The position numbers and the translations under genes are program-made. The notes beneath the pieces were generated by a model. That model was given only the letters and a program-made list of their open reading frames with translations. It did no database searches and had not been told where the DNA came from. From Acidobacteriota bacterium (GTDB lineage: Bacteria > Acidobacteriota > Thermoanaerobaculia > Multivoradales > JBCCEF01), in NCBI GenBank assembly GCA_039028635.1, contig JBCCHV010000035.1, forward strand, positions 1-64,000: 64,000 bases of DNA, written 5' to 3'. Shown piece after piece: positions 36,256 through 45,537 of this stretch. Every line of letters starts with the position of its first letter. The first letter of the stretch is position 1.

Positions 36256-37098
36256 TCACTGGCGCGGACCGTTCCTGGATTCGCTAGGAGCCGACAGTCG
36301 AAAGGGGTGTTCGCTGCCCCGGTAGGGGCGGATGTCGCGCAGGGTCGCAACGGTCTTGTGAGCTTCCCAAGGCGCGAGGTCGCTCCAGCGCGGGATGCCG
36401 CCCTGCAAGCCGAGCACCAAACCGTTGGGATCGCCGTAGGCCCGGAAGCGGTCGCCGCCGGCGTAGTAAAGGTCGAGGCCGGTGGCCTCTTGCACCGCCT
36501 TGCCGAGGGCCGGCACGTCGTCGGCCACCAGGCCGATCTCGCTGATGTAGAGCAGACTCTTACCGGAGAAGGGCTTCTGGCTGGCGTTGTCGAGGTCGTG
36601 ACGGGCGATGTGCTCCAGCAGGTTGCCGGCCGGATCCTCGAAGAACACCGAGTGGGCGTTCCAGTGCCAAAAATCGGTGACGTCGACGTAGTCGGCGTGG
36701 CTGTAGGCGTCGGCGGGCCGCTCGAGCAGCGGGGTTCTCTCGAGCTGCCAGCGGCGGGCCTCGAAGATCTGGTTCTCTGGAATGTTGAAGGCGAAATGGT
36801 AGGTCGGCTCGCCTCCGCTTCCGCCCTTCGTCGGGGCGCGAAAGGTGAGGGTGCTGCGGCCCGCCTGGAGGGTGAGGGCGGCAGCGCTCTCGGAGACCAC
36901 GGCCAGCTCCAGGGTGTCGACGTAAAACCGCTTCAGGCCCTCGAGGGCGGCGGCGGTCTCGAGCTCGAGGTGCAGAATGCGGGGATCTTCCGGGCCGCGG
37001 TAGGTCGGGGCGCGCCGACCTTGGCCGAGGGCCGAGTGGCCGGCCAGGAAGAGGGCCGTCGTGCTCGCCGTCGCGGCGAGAAAACGCCGCCGGTTCAT
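36256..37098 (-). CDS. Tat-exported VOC/glyoxalase-fold protein
   Basis: A 280-residue protein from the ATG at 37098. It begins with a twin-arginine signal (MNRRRFLAATASTTALFLAG). Two VOC half-domains follow: LHLELETAAALEGLKRFYVDTLEL (note the metal-type His), HSVFFEDPAGNLLEHI, and ISEIGLVADDVPALGKAVQE with FRAYGDPNGLVLGL. The fold is shared by glyoxalases, dioxygenases and binding proteins; Tat export suggests a cofactor or metal loaded in the cytoplasm. Substrate unknown. Divergent from the metallo-beta-lactamase gene with a 173-base gap. Confidence 0.75.
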   Translation of the reverse strand: MNRRRFLAATASTTALFLAGHSALGQGRRAPTYRGPEDPRILHLELETAAALEGLKRFYVDTLELAVVSESAAALTLQAGRSTLTFRAPTKGGSGGEPTYHFAFNIPENQIFEARRWQLERTPLLERPADAYSHADYVDVTDFWHWNAHSVFFEDPAGNLLEHIARHDLDNASQKPFSGKSLLYISEIGLVADDVPALGKAVQEATGLDLYYAGGDRFRAYGDPNGLVLGLQGGIPRWSDLAPWEAHKTVATLRDIRPYRGSEHPFRLSAPSESRNGPRQ

Positions 37099-37271
37099 TA
37101 GAGAAGCTTCCCGTCTCACCATTTTCAATGCTCTCCGAGTGCAGAGCTCTGCCCCTCTGGTACGGGTTCGAAGGGCTCGAGTTCTGCGGCCGCCGAGGAA
37201 CGGCTCTGTGGCCCGACGGCGACGCCGGGTGCAGCAGGCTCGCCGTGAGAGGATCTCCTCAGGAGGATTTC

Positions 37272-38282
37272 ATGCGCACGATGAGCTTGCTCAGGCCCTG
37301 TCTGGTCGTTCTTTTCCTTGTCGCCGGGCTGCTGCCCCTGGCCGCCTCGCCGCCGAGCCTGATGATCGAGGAGGTGACGGTGGGAGTCTACGCCTTCCGT
37401 CCCACGGAAGACGCCTTCCGCACCTGGCGGGCGGCGAGCAACTCCGCCGCCGTGGTGCTCGAGGACGGCGTCTTGATCTACGACTCCCACTGGACTCCGG
37501 ACCATGTCGCCGAGGCCACCGCCTTGCTGCGCAAGCACACCGACAAACCGATCCGTTACGTCGTCCAGAGCCACTACCATGGCGACCATACCGGCGGTGC
37601 CTGGGCCTACGGCCCGGAAGTCGAGATCATCAGCCATCACGCCACCCGAGAACGCCTCGAGGCCTACTTCGCCGAGCTGCCGGAGACGCTGCCGACCCAG
37701 ATCGAGGGATTGGAGAAAGCGACCGAAGGGATGCCCGCCGGGGATCGCCGCTCGCGCTTCGAGAACATGCTGCGCTACGACCGGGCGCTACAGGCGCGAA
37801 TCGAGGCCGGGGGCGAGCCACCGCTGCCGTCCCTGACCTTCGAATCCAAGATCGTCCTGCATCGCGGTCTGCGGGTCGAGGTCTACTTCTTCGGTCGCGG
37901 TCACACCGATGGCGACGCGGTGGTCTTCTTGCCCGAGAAGGGCATTGCGCTGGTCGGCGACCTGGTCTTCAACGGCATGATTCCCAATCTCGCCGACGGC
38001 CACTCGGAAGAGTGGATCGCGACCTTGCGCCAGATCGCTGCTCTGGGGCCGAAGCAGGTCGTGCCGGGCCATGGAGCCCTGGCGACCGGCGCCGTTGTCG
38101 AGCGCCAGATCGCCTACCTCGAGTGGCTGCGATCGGCCGTGGGCGAACAGGTCCGGGGCGGGAAGACCCTCGAAGAGGCGCAAGCGGCCGTCGAGCTACC
38201 GGCAGCCTACGAAGACTTCGGCATGCGTCAGTTCTTTGGCGGCAATGTCGCCAAGGTTTACCAAGAGCTGGCGTCCCCTTGA
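37272..38282 (+). CDS. Secreted metallo-beta-lactamase-fold hydrolase
   Basis: A 336-residue protein from the ATG at 37272, which has AGGAGG six bases upstream; a longer frame from 37128 lacks that. Signal peptide about residues 1-25. The zinc motif SHYHGDHTGG (HxHxDH) is near residue 100, then GRGHTDGDAVVF, LVGDLVFNG and VVPGHG give the remaining ligands. This layout is common in broad-specificity secreted MBL hydrolases. A true beta-lactamase is possible but not supported by context. Confidence 0.82.
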   Translation: MRTMSLLRPCLVVLFLVAGLLPLAASPPSLMIEEVTVGVYAFRPTEDAFRTWRAASNSAAVVLEDGVLIYDSHWTPDHVAEATALLRKHTDKPIRYVVQSHYHGDHTGGAWAYGPEVEIISHHATRERLEAYFAELPETLPTQIEGLEKATEGMPAGDRRSRFENMLRYDRALQARIEAGGEPPLPSLTFESKIVLHRGLRVEVYFFGRGHTDGDAVVFLPEKGIALVGDLVFNGMIPNLADGHSEEWIATLRQIAALGPKQVVPGHGALATGAVVERQIAYLEWLRSAVGEQVRGGKTLEEAQAAVELPAAYEDFGMRQFFGGNVAKVYQELASP

Positions 38283-38309
38283 CCCTTCGTCGTCAGCCGA
38301 CCGTCCGCC

Positions 38310-39746
38310 TCAGGGGAAGGTGAGGGTCCAGGCGTTGGCGTCGCCGCTCTCGAAACCGTCCCGGAACAAGAGGGTGACCTCGAAGGCCCCGAGGTCCGGC
38401 GGCGAGGCGCGCAGGATGCCGCGATAGTCGGTCGGGACGGCGACGAGACCAACGCCGGCATCGAGACCGGCCGAGCCGGGCCGCAGCCGGTAGGCGAGGG
38501 CGTCGGTACCTCCCGGAGCGACGAAGTCGGCCGCCGTCAGCAGGTCCGTTGGGCCGGTCACGGCGGGCAAAACGAAGCCCCCGAACCACAGGTTGTGGTC
38601 GAAGGTCAGGCCGGTGATCGGCTGATCGATCCAGGTCACCGCCTGGCCGGCGGTCTGCACGAAGACGTTGTTGCGGATCTGGGAGTTGCTATGGCCGGCA
38701 TCGAGATCGATCTCGACCAGACCGCCGGTGGCGCCGTAGGCGGTGTTGTGGGCGATCAAGGTATTCACCAGGCCGCCGCCCTCCTGGTACGAGCCGTAGC
38801 GGATGGCTCGGTTGTTACCGACCAGAACGTTGTTGATCACCGTGTTGTCGCGCGACGGGTTGGAGAAGGGATAGGTCTCGTTGGCGATCATGATGCCGGT
38901 CGCCGGTTGATCGAAGCGGAAGAAGTCGGGATTGCCGGTGCTGTAGGCGAAGTTGTCTGCCAACAGGCAGTGGCTGGCGTTGTCGAGGTAGAGCTGGACG
39001 CTGAAGTTGTCGTGGAGGGTGTTGCCGCGGGCTTCGCATTCCTCGGTCAGAAAGAATGTCAGGCCCTCTCCCCAGTTGTCATAGATCGTGTTGTTCAGGT
39101 AGCGCACCCGCCGGGCCGGCCCGGAGCCGGAGGCGATCGGCCAGCTGGTGTGGGGTTTCGTTCGGTTGATTTGCGCGTTGCGGTAGATGAGGTTGCCGGC
39201 TACCAGCACGTCGTGAGGGCGATTGATGATGTCCTGCCAGCCGACGTAGATGCCGCCCATCCAACTGTCGTGGACCACGTTGTCGCGGATCTCCACGTGG
39301 TGAACCCGACTGCTCGAGCCGAAGACTGAAATCCCCTGGGACTTGGCGTTGCGGACCTCGAATCCGCGGACCACGACGTAGCTGGTATTGATGTAGAGGC
39401 CGGGAGTGCCGTCCGGCATATGGGTGCCGTCGATGATCGGTCGTTCGCCGGGAAAGGCGGACAGCGTGATGGGCGCTTCGGCGGTTCCCGCAAAGATCAT
39501 CGTCTGGCCGGTCGTCGGGAGGTAGAGGCCGCCCCGCACCCAGACCGTGTCGCCGGGTTGGGTCGCCGCCGCGAGGCCGTGGGCGATGGTGCCGAAGGGG
39601 GCTTCCAGAGTGCCGGCGGCCGCGTCGCTGCCGTCGGTCGCGACGTAGTAGTCGGTGGCGCCGACCAGTGACGCCCCGGTCAGTACGAAGAGCAGAATCG
39701 TGAGGCGGGCGGCTCGCAAGATCCGCTCGGTGAGTGGGTTCGGCAC
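38310..39746 (-). CDS. Secreted right-handed beta-helix protein
   Basis: A 478-residue protein: signal peptide (about residues 1-30), then DYYVATDGSDAAAGTLEAPFGTI, the usual start of polysaccharide-lyase-like beta-helix proteins. Repeated coils of the pattern N-x-I-x-x-N/D-N run from about 100 to 380 (VEIRDNVVHDS, VRYLNNTIYDNW, NTVINNVLVGNN, SQIRNNVFVQ). It ends with LFRDGFESGDANAWT, a C-terminal motif shared by many exported proteins in related bacteria. Likely binds or cleaves polysaccharide; no catalytic residues can be named. Confidence 0.8.
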   Translation of the reverse strand: MPNPLTERILRAARLTILLFVLTGASLVGATDYYVATDGSDAAAGTLEAPFGTIAHGLAAATQPGDTVWVRGGLYLPTTGQTMIFAGTAEAPITLSAFPGERPIIDGTHMPDGTPGLYINTSYVVVRGFEVRNAKSQGISVFGSSSRVHHVEIRDNVVHDSWMGGIYVGWQDIINRPHDVLVAGNLIYRNAQINRTKPHTSWPIASGSGPARRVRYLNNTIYDNWGEGLTFFLTEECEARGNTLHDNFSVQLYLDNASHCLLADNFAYSTGNPDFFRFDQPATGIMIANETYPFSNPSRDNTVINNVLVGNNRAIRYGSYQEGGGLVNTLIAHNTAYGATGGLVEIDLDAGHSNSQIRNNVFVQTAGQAVTWIDQPITGLTFDHNLWFGGFVLPAVTGPTDLLTAADFVAPGGTDALAYRLRPGSAGLDAGVGLVAVPTDYRGILRASPPDLGAFEVTLLFRDGFESGDANAWTLTFP

Positions 39747-39951
39747 GCCGCCATTTTACGTTCTGTCGATGATTTCGGCTCTCGGAGGTCACGAGGTGCG
39801 AGTCGGATCGAGCCCGTCAAAGACCGTGGCAGTTTCCGTCCTTTCAGAGTAGACGGTGGAACATCGGCGGTTTTGGCAGATGAGGGCCGATCGGATTTTC
39901 GCTAAGGTGGGCTCGAAAATTCGTAAGGTCGAGCATCGAGAAGGGGGGATT

Positions 39952-40599
39952 ATGTCTTTCACCGTGGTTTGGCTGGTGGCAGTTCTCGGGTTGGTTCTGC
40001 TGACCGCCTGGGCGGGTCGGCTGGTTCGCTTCGAAGACAGCCCGAAGAGCTTCTTCGGGGCGCTGCTGGACGCCCGTCAACGATTCAGTCTCAACCGGCT
40101 CCAGATCTTGATGTGGACCATCTTGGTGCTGTCCACGATGCTGGCGATCCTGGTGACCAACTTCGAAACCGCCCCCGGGAGCTCTCTGGCGATTCCTCAG
40201 CAGCTCCTGGCCCTGATGGGCATCAGTGCCGGCTCGGCCACTCTGGCCGGCGCGGTCAAAGATGGCAAGAACGCCACTCGGCCGCAGAAGATCGTCGGAG
40301 GCGAGGCTTTTCGGGCGCGAATCGCGGCGAACCTGGGCAAGCCGGTCGAAGACATGATGAGCCCTCAAACGCCCAGCTTTTCGCAGGTTTTGCTCGAGGA
40401 AGAAGGGGCCGACGGCAACGAGCGAGTGATCAGCGTCACCAAGTTCCAGAACCTGATCATCAGCGCCGTGGTCGCTTTGATCTACATCGTCCTGACCCTC
40501 GAGGCCAAGGGCTATCCGACGCTCGACAACAACTTCCTCTGGTTGGTGGGCATCAGCCACGCCGGCTACATCGGTGGCAAGCTTCCGAACAAGGAGTAG
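39952..40599 (+). CDS. Membrane protein of unknown function
   Basis: A 215-residue protein from the ATG at 39952 (AAGGGGGGATT directly upstream). Three helices: residues 4-22, 48-66 and 168-188 approximately, with one short amphipathic segment (PQQLLALMGISAGSATLAGAV). The DARQRFSLNRLQILMWTI segment with adjacent helix is distinctive, but I cannot name the family. It is convergent with the glycosyltransferase-like gene, with two bases between the stop codons. Confidence 0.65.
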   Translation: MSFTVVWLVAVLGLVLLTAWAGRLVRFEDSPKSFFGALLDARQRFSLNRLQILMWTILVLSTMLAILVTNFETAPGSSLAIPQQLLALMGISAGSATLAGAVKDGKNATRPQKIVGGEAFRARIAANLGKPVEDMMSPQTPSFSQVLLEEEGADGNERVISVTKFQNLIISAVVALIYIVLTLEAKGYPTLDNNFLWLVGISHAGYIGGKLPNKE

Positions 40600-40601
40600 C
40601 G

Positions 40602-42572
40602 CTACCGGCGCTCTCCATCGGTTGGCTGACGGCTGAGCTGCCGGAGATAGAACCCGTTGCGCCCCGCCGCGGGGCAGGTCTCGATGGTGAGCAGGTGAGG
40701 ACCTGGAGCGGGCTCCAGGCGGACCCTGAGGCCCTCGCCGAGGACGGCGCGCAGCGAGCCGTGGGTCTCGACGATCTTGCTGCCGTCGAGCCACAGGGCG
40801 GCGGGACCGTAGGGGGCGAGCTCGTACTCGGACACGGTCGCGTCGTCGACCTGCAGCGTGCGCTCGAAGCGCAGGCAAGCGTCTGCAGCGCCGACTCGGG
40901 CGGCGTCGACGAAGCCCTCGAAGGCGGCGGCACGGGTAGCGGTGGCGAGCGGGTAGGGCGTCGTCGAGCCGTCCCGCAGGCGGACCTGCCAGTCGCGCAC
41001 GAAGGAGCGATTGCGGTTCTTCACCAGGCGATAGATGCCGGTGAAGTGGCGATGCAGCGGCTCGAGCCGCGGGTCCGCAGCGATCCGGCGGTTGAGCTCG
41101 CGCCGGTCCTCTTCGATCACCGAATAGACCAGGAAGTCGCTGTCGAGGGCGGTAGCGGTCATCAGCGGCACATCGGGCTCGGAGCCCGCGAAGATGTCGC
41201 GGTAGACCCGGTAAATGGCGGGGTCGTGCTGGTAGATCGGCACCGGGTCGAGGGCGTTGATGAAACGGGCGGTGGGGGCCCACAGCATGTAGAGGCCGGT
41301 CTGGGGATGGGGGGCCAGGACCCGAGCCGCCGGCGGCAGGAGACGGCTCAAGGCGTCGCGGTCCTGCAGTCGCGCCTGATCCGGTCCGGTGGCGGTTCGC
41401 CCCTGGAAGCGGTGCAGCTCGCGGGCCGCCCCCGGCAAGGCGATGACGGCGATCAGCGCCAGGGCCAGCGCCAGCGGCAACCGCCCGCGGCCGGGAAGGG
41501 CGACCCAGCCGCCGACCTCCCGGCGGCGACGCTGGAGCTCGAACAGCAGCCAGAGGGCGGCGAAGACGAAGAAATAGGTCGAGAACCGCGACATCAGCAA
41601 ATAGAGGCCGCCGAAGGCGGCGGTGGCGATGGCGAAACCGTCCGCCAGTCGAATCGTCTCGTCGCTCACCGCACGCTGATGGCGCCGGCTGGCGAGGAGC
41701 AAGGCGCCGAGGGCGAGAAACCAGGCGAGGTTTGCGAACAGGACGGTCTCGGTGCTGTTGGGGCGCAGCTCGCTGCCGACCTCGACGACCTTCATGGCGC
41801 CGAAATAGGTGACGTTCTGCTGCACCCAGATCTCGAGCTGGTGGGGGAACTGGGGGTGGACCACCAGGCCGAAGACGACGCCGGCGGCGGTGAAGACCGG
41901 CAGGCGCCAGCGCCAGTCGCGGCGCACCCAACCGCTCCACAGGAAGATCAACCCAAAGAGGCCGAGGAAGGCCTGAAACGCCGTATAGCTGAGGGTGTAG
42001 ACGAAGGCCAGCACGCCCACCAGACGATCGCGGCGCTGGCCGGCGGCCGCCAGGGCGAGGAGCAGGAGGGCGAGGGAGAGCTGCTCCGGACGCAGCCGAA
42101 CCAGCCGCCAGGTGAGCTCGAGGGAGCCGAGGATCAGGCCCGCCGGCAGCAGCAGACCCCAGCGACCGAGGGCGCGGTGGCCGAAGGCGGCGAGAATGGC
42201 GACCAGCAGGGCGTTGAAGAAGGCCAAGGCCCAGCCGCCGCCGGCCATCGCCCGTTCGGCACTGGCATCGGCATCGCCGACGAAGGGCACCAGCAGGCCG
42301 TGGAACAGCGCCTCTTTGTCTCCGAAGCCGTCCCGGAAGGCGCTGAAGCGGAGCTGCGGCAGCTCCTCGACAAAGGGACCCTGCTCACCGTAGAGGCGGG
42401 CGATGGCCAGGTGGTAGTAGGCATCGGCGTCGTAGAGCACCGGGTTGGCGCCGTAGAACAGGCCGAGGCCCAGCCAGGCGAGCACGAAGACCGCCGCCAC
42501 CACCGGCCAGCGCGGCCAGCCGGGGGTGACGCCGCGAGCGTCTCGAGTTGCCAAGAACGAAGGTCTCGTCAA
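40602..42572 (-). CDS. GT-C-type membrane glycosyltransferase-like protein
   Basis: A 656-residue protein with about ten helices in residues 20-400 and a soluble C-terminal third. Near the first helix it has YDADAYYHLAIARLYGEQGP, which resembles the acidic motif of Stt3-type oligosaccharyltransferases and other lipid-linked sugar transferases. A second acidic Tyr/His segment is QHDPAIYRVYRDIF. It may transfer a lipid-carried sugar outside the membrane. The first in-frame start is TTG at 42572 without a clear ribosome-binding site, so the N-terminus is uncertain. Confidence 0.6.
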   Translation of the reverse strand: MTRPSFLATRDARGVTPGWPRWPVVAAVFVLAWLGLGLFYGANPVLYDADAYYHLAIARLYGEQGPFVEELPQLRFSAFRDGFGDKEALFHGLLVPFVGDADASAERAMAGGGWALAFFNALLVAILAAFGHRALGRWGLLLPAGLILGSLELTWRLVRLRPEQLSLALLLLALAAAGQRRDRLVGVLAFVYTLSYTAFQAFLGLFGLIFLWSGWVRRDWRWRLPVFTAAGVVFGLVVHPQFPHQLEIWVQQNVTYFGAMKVVEVGSELRPNSTETVLFANLAWFLALGALLLASRRHQRAVSDETIRLADGFAIATAAFGGLYLLMSRFSTYFFVFAALWLLFELQRRRREVGGWVALPGRGRLPLALALALIAVIALPGAARELHRFQGRTATGPDQARLQDRDALSRLLPPAARVLAPHPQTGLYMLWAPTARFINALDPVPIYQHDPAIYRVYRDIFAGSEPDVPLMTATALDSDFLVYSVIEEDRRELNRRIAADPRLEPLHRHFTGIYRLVKNRNRSFVRDWQVRLRDGSTTPYPLATATRAAAFEGFVDAARVGAADACLRFERTLQVDDATVSEYELAPYGPAALWLDGSKIVETHGSLRAVLGEGLRVRLEPAPGPHLLTIETCPAAGRNGFYLRQLSRQPTDGERR

Positions 42573-42630
42573 GGCGGCGCCAGGGGCGAGCCGACCAAGG
42601 TCGGCCCGCGGTTCTGGACGCCGGCGAAGA

Positions 42631-43410
42631 TCAGGGGGCCGCGAAGAGCTCGTCGAGGAAGCTCAGCATCATCTGCCAGGAACGCTGGTCGGCCTTACGG
42701 TCGTACTTTAGGCCCGGGATGCCGCGCTGGTCGGCGTCAGGATTGGTGAAGCTGTGCTGGGCGCCGCCGAAGTAGGCCGATTGCCAGTCGGCGTTGACCG
42801 CAGTGAGGGCCTTCTCGTACTTCAAGAGGTCGCCGCGGGTGGCCATCGGGTCGTCGGAGCCGTGCAGGATCAGCACCTTGGTGCTGAAGGTCTTCTGGGG
42901 CGGATAGGCCGGTGGACCGCCGTGGAAGCTGACCACGCCGTCGAGGTCGATCCCGCTCTGGGCGAGGGTGAGGATGGTGGTGCCGCCGAAGCAGTAGCCG
43001 ACGGCCGCCATCTGGCGCGGCGCCGTCAGGCGGTGGTTGCTGAGCAGCTCGTAGGCGGCCTCGAAGCGACCACGGCCGATGTTTGGGCTCTGGGCGATCA
43101 TCTGCGACCACTCGCCGGCGGTGCCCGGATGATCCGTGTTCTTGCCTTCGCCGTACATGTCGACGGCCAGGGCGATGTAGCCATCGCGGGCGAGGTCGCG
43201 AGCCTTGCGGCGGGCGTGCTCGTTGTGGCCCCACCATTCGTGGACCACCAGGATTCCCGGTCGCAGATCCTTGCTGGCGTCGTCGTAGGCCAGGAATCCG
43301 CGCAGCACGACCTCGCCGTGCTTGTATTCGACTTCTTCGCCGCGCACGGCCGCGAAGGCGGTGAGCGGGGTGAGCAAGGACAGGGCTACAATCGACAACA
43401 GCTTCTTCAT
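42631..43410 (-). CDS. Secreted dienelactone hydrolase family protein
   Basis: A 259-residue alpha/beta hydrolase from the ATG at 43410 with AGGAG nine bases upstream. Signal peptide: MKKLLSIVALSLLTPLTAFA. The nucleophile Cys is in VGYCFGGTT, the Asp in LHGSDDPMA, and the His in GAQHSFTNP, the dienelactone hydrolase triad; HEWWGHNEHARRKARDLA is also typical. The physiological substrate is unknown. Longer open frame upstream is Pro/Arg-rich and rejected. Confidence 0.88.
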   Translation of the reverse strand: MKKLLSIVALSLLTPLTAFAAVRGEEVEYKHGEVVLRGFLAYDDASKDLRPGILVVHEWWGHNEHARRKARDLARDGYIALAVDMYGEGKNTDHPGTAGEWSQMIAQSPNIGRGRFEAAYELLSNHRLTAPRQMAAVGYCFGGTTILTLAQSGIDLDGVVSFHGGPPAYPPQKTFSTKVLILHGSDDPMATRGDLLKYEKALTAVNADWQSAYFGGAQHSFTNPDADQRGIPGLKYDRKADQRSWQMMLSFLDELFAAP

Positions 43411-43534
43411 CTCGAGGGTCTCCTGAGGCCGAACGGCAAGAGTCTGACGGCCGAAGGTTAACAGGCGTTGGCGCAGGTCGGGTGGCATCGGTTGAGGAGC
43501 TGTCACCGGTTCTGCCCGCTGTCTTGGAGGGTCC

Positions 43535-44725
43535 ATGCTGAGTCTCACTTTTCTCGTCATCGCCGCGGGCATCCTGGGTTTCGGCTTGATCTCGCGGCGC
43601 CTCGAGGGGACTCCGATCACTCCCCCGATGGTGTTCGTGGCCTTCGGCTACCTGATCAGCCGGGAAGGTCTCGGCTTCGTGACCTTTCCCCATGAAGAAA
43701 GCCTGATCCACACCCTCGCTGAAGTCACTCTGGTGATGGTGCTGTTCACCGATGCCTCGCGCATCGACCTCAATCGCCTGCTGCACGAGAAGTCGCTGCC
43801 GACGCGCTTGCTGCTGGTCGGCATGCCGCTGACCATCCTGGCAGGCACCTTGGTGGCCTGGCAGCTCTTCGGCATGAGCATCTGGGAGGGGGCGCTGCTG
43901 GCGACGGTATTGGCGCCCACCGATGCCGCCCTCGGTCAGGCGGTGGTGTCGAGCAAGAAGGTGCCCGAACGGCTGCGCCAGACCCTCAATGTCGAGAGTG
44001 GCCTCAACGACGGCATCGCACTGCCGGTGGTGCTGATCTTTCTCTCCATCGCCTGCGCCACCGCCGAGGTCCGCACCGTCGAATACTGGGTGCGCTTCGC
44101 CGCTCTGCAGGTCACCCTGGGGCCGGCCGTCGGCATCGCCGTCGGCTGGCTCGGAGGCAAGCTGATCGATCGGGCGGCCGGCAGCGGTTGGATGAGCCCG
44201 AGCTTTCATCGCCTGTCCGGGCTCGGCATCGCCCTGCTGGCCTTCGCCGGTGCCGAGCTGGTCCACGGCAACGGCTTCATCGCCGCCTTCTGTGCCGGCG
44301 CCACCTTGGGCAACAGCGCCCGTTCGATCGCCAAGATCGAGGAGTTCGCGGAGACCGAGTCGGAGCTCTTGACGCTGCTGGTCTTCTTGGTCTTCGGCGG
44401 CGCCATGCTGCCGGCGGCGCTGCATCACGTCAACGGTCTCACCGTCCTCTATGCCGTGCTCAGCCTGACGGTGATTCGCATGCTGCCGGTGGCCCTGTCG
44501 CTCCTCGGCAGCGGTCTCGAGCGCTGGAAGGTGCTCTTCCTCGGTTGGTTCGGGCCGCGCGGCATCGCCTCCATCTTGTTCGCTCTGCTGGTGATCGAAG
44601 GCGTCGGCGCCGGCGAGCACGATGGCCTGCTGCCGATCATCTCGATCACGGTGCTGTTGAGCGTCATCGCCCACGGCCTGACGGCGGGGCCCTGGGCGTC
44701 CTGGATCGGTCGCTCAGCAGACTGA
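43535..44725 (+). CDS. CPA1-family Na+(K+)/H+ antiporter
   Basis: A 396-residue protein of about 12 helices. The ion-binding helix reads LAPTDAALGQAVV with the family's Asp, and the following conserved ESGLNDGIALPVV marks NhaP-type CPA1 transporters. It lacks a C-terminal regulatory domain. The ATG follows TTGGAGGGTCC. Which cation it carries cannot be told from sequence. Function overlaps in principle with the Mrp complex earlier in the window. Confidence 0.87.
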   Translation: MLSLTFLVIAAGILGFGLISRRLEGTPITPPMVFVAFGYLISREGLGFVTFPHEESLIHTLAEVTLVMVLFTDASRIDLNRLLHEKSLPTRLLLVGMPLTILAGTLVAWQLFGMSIWEGALLATVLAPTDAALGQAVVSSKKVPERLRQTLNVESGLNDGIALPVVLIFLSIACATAEVRTVEYWVRFAALQVTLGPAVGIAVGWLGGKLIDRAAGSGWMSPSFHRLSGLGIALLAFAGAELVHGNGFIAAFCAGATLGNSARSIAKIEEFAETESELLTLLVFLVFGGAMLPAALHHVNGLTVLYAVLSLTVIRMLPVALSLLGSGLERWKVLFLGWFGPRGIASILFALLVIEGVGAGEHDGLLPIISITVLLSVIAHGLTAGPWASWIGRSAD

Positions 44726-44750
44726 GCTAGAAATTGTCGAGTTCATCCTG

Positions 44751-45527
44751 CTACTGGTTCATGATCTGATCCTGCGCCCAGCTCACCGATCGCTTCGTCC
44801 GTTTTGACTTGAAGCGGCTAAGCAGAGCCTCGACAGCGGGAGACGAGGTCCCGGTGACCTCTCCCTCGTTCCAGTGACCATCGTACTCCGGGATTTGAGC
44901 TCCTGCGACGCTTGCGTTAGCAACCAAGGAGGCAATTTCTGCAATCGTGTCGATGGCACTGTGCTTCAGACTTGAGCTGTGGCGTTCGGACACCAGGCTC
45001 GCGAGAAAGCGGATCTCCTCGATGACGGACAGAGGTAGGGAGACTGGTGACTCCTCGAGCTCGAGAGCCTCTGCAACCCAATCCTCATATCGCTGATCGC
45101 CTTCGGCATCGCTAGGGCCAAAGGTCCTCTCGACATGAAGCCCGTCAGACGTCAGGAAGCTGACAGACATTGCAAAGTCGGAGTAGGTACCCCAGGAGAC
45201 ATCGGCCAGATCAGGAGGGTCCATGACGGAGCGAAACTCGGCCCACCATCCAGACTCCTCGTCCTGGAGTCTCGTGAGTGTCTGTCCGCGATTCTTCTTG
45301 TATGTGTCTGTGACGGTGACCCGGTTGCCGTCCGGAGTGAGGATGAGCCATTGAACTACGCCCTCCTCTTCGTCGAAGAGATGAACCTTGACGGCCTCTC
45401 CGAGTCGGTCAGGAGCCGACCAGGCCCAATAAGAGTAGGTGCCAAGCTGTTTGTCTGGGCCAGCCCCTACCAGCCAGGGGGCCATGGCCGCCATGACGAA
45501 TAGTGCTGCAAGTAGAAACTCTCTCAT
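44751..45527 (-). CDS. Secreted hypothetical protein
   Basis: A 258-residue protein from the ATG at 45527 (AAGAGG upstream). Signal peptide: residues 1-24 (MREFLLAALFVMAAMAPWLVGA). The mature part is acidic with no Cys, Trp-rich segments (GTYSYWAWSAPDR, ESGWWAEFRS) in its N-terminal half, and a helical second half. I recognise no family. It lies ten bases after the Cys-rich gene at 45538-45987, so the two are probably one transcription unit. Base composition here (44750-46200) is visibly less GC-rich than the neighbours. Confidence 0.65.
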   Translation of the reverse strand: MREFLLAALFVMAAMAPWLVGAGPDKQLGTYSYWAWSAPDRLGEAVKVHLFDEEEGVVQWLILTPDGNRVTVTDTYKKNRGQTLTRLQDEESGWWAEFRSVMDPPDLADVSWGTYSDFAMSVSFLTSDGLHVERTFGPSDAEGDQRYEDWVAEALELEESPVSLPLSVIEEIRFLASLVSERHSSSLKHSAIDTIAEIASLVANASVAGAQIPEYDGHWNEGEVTGTSSPAVEALLSRFKSKRTKRSVSWAQDQIMNQ

Positions 45528-45537
45528 GACAAACCTC

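Noticed and set aside
39969..42749. 926-codon open frame on the plus strand across 39969-42749
   Set aside because: It runs out of frame through one gene and antisense to the glycosyltransferase-like gene; composition is Gln/Gly/Glu-rich nonsense.
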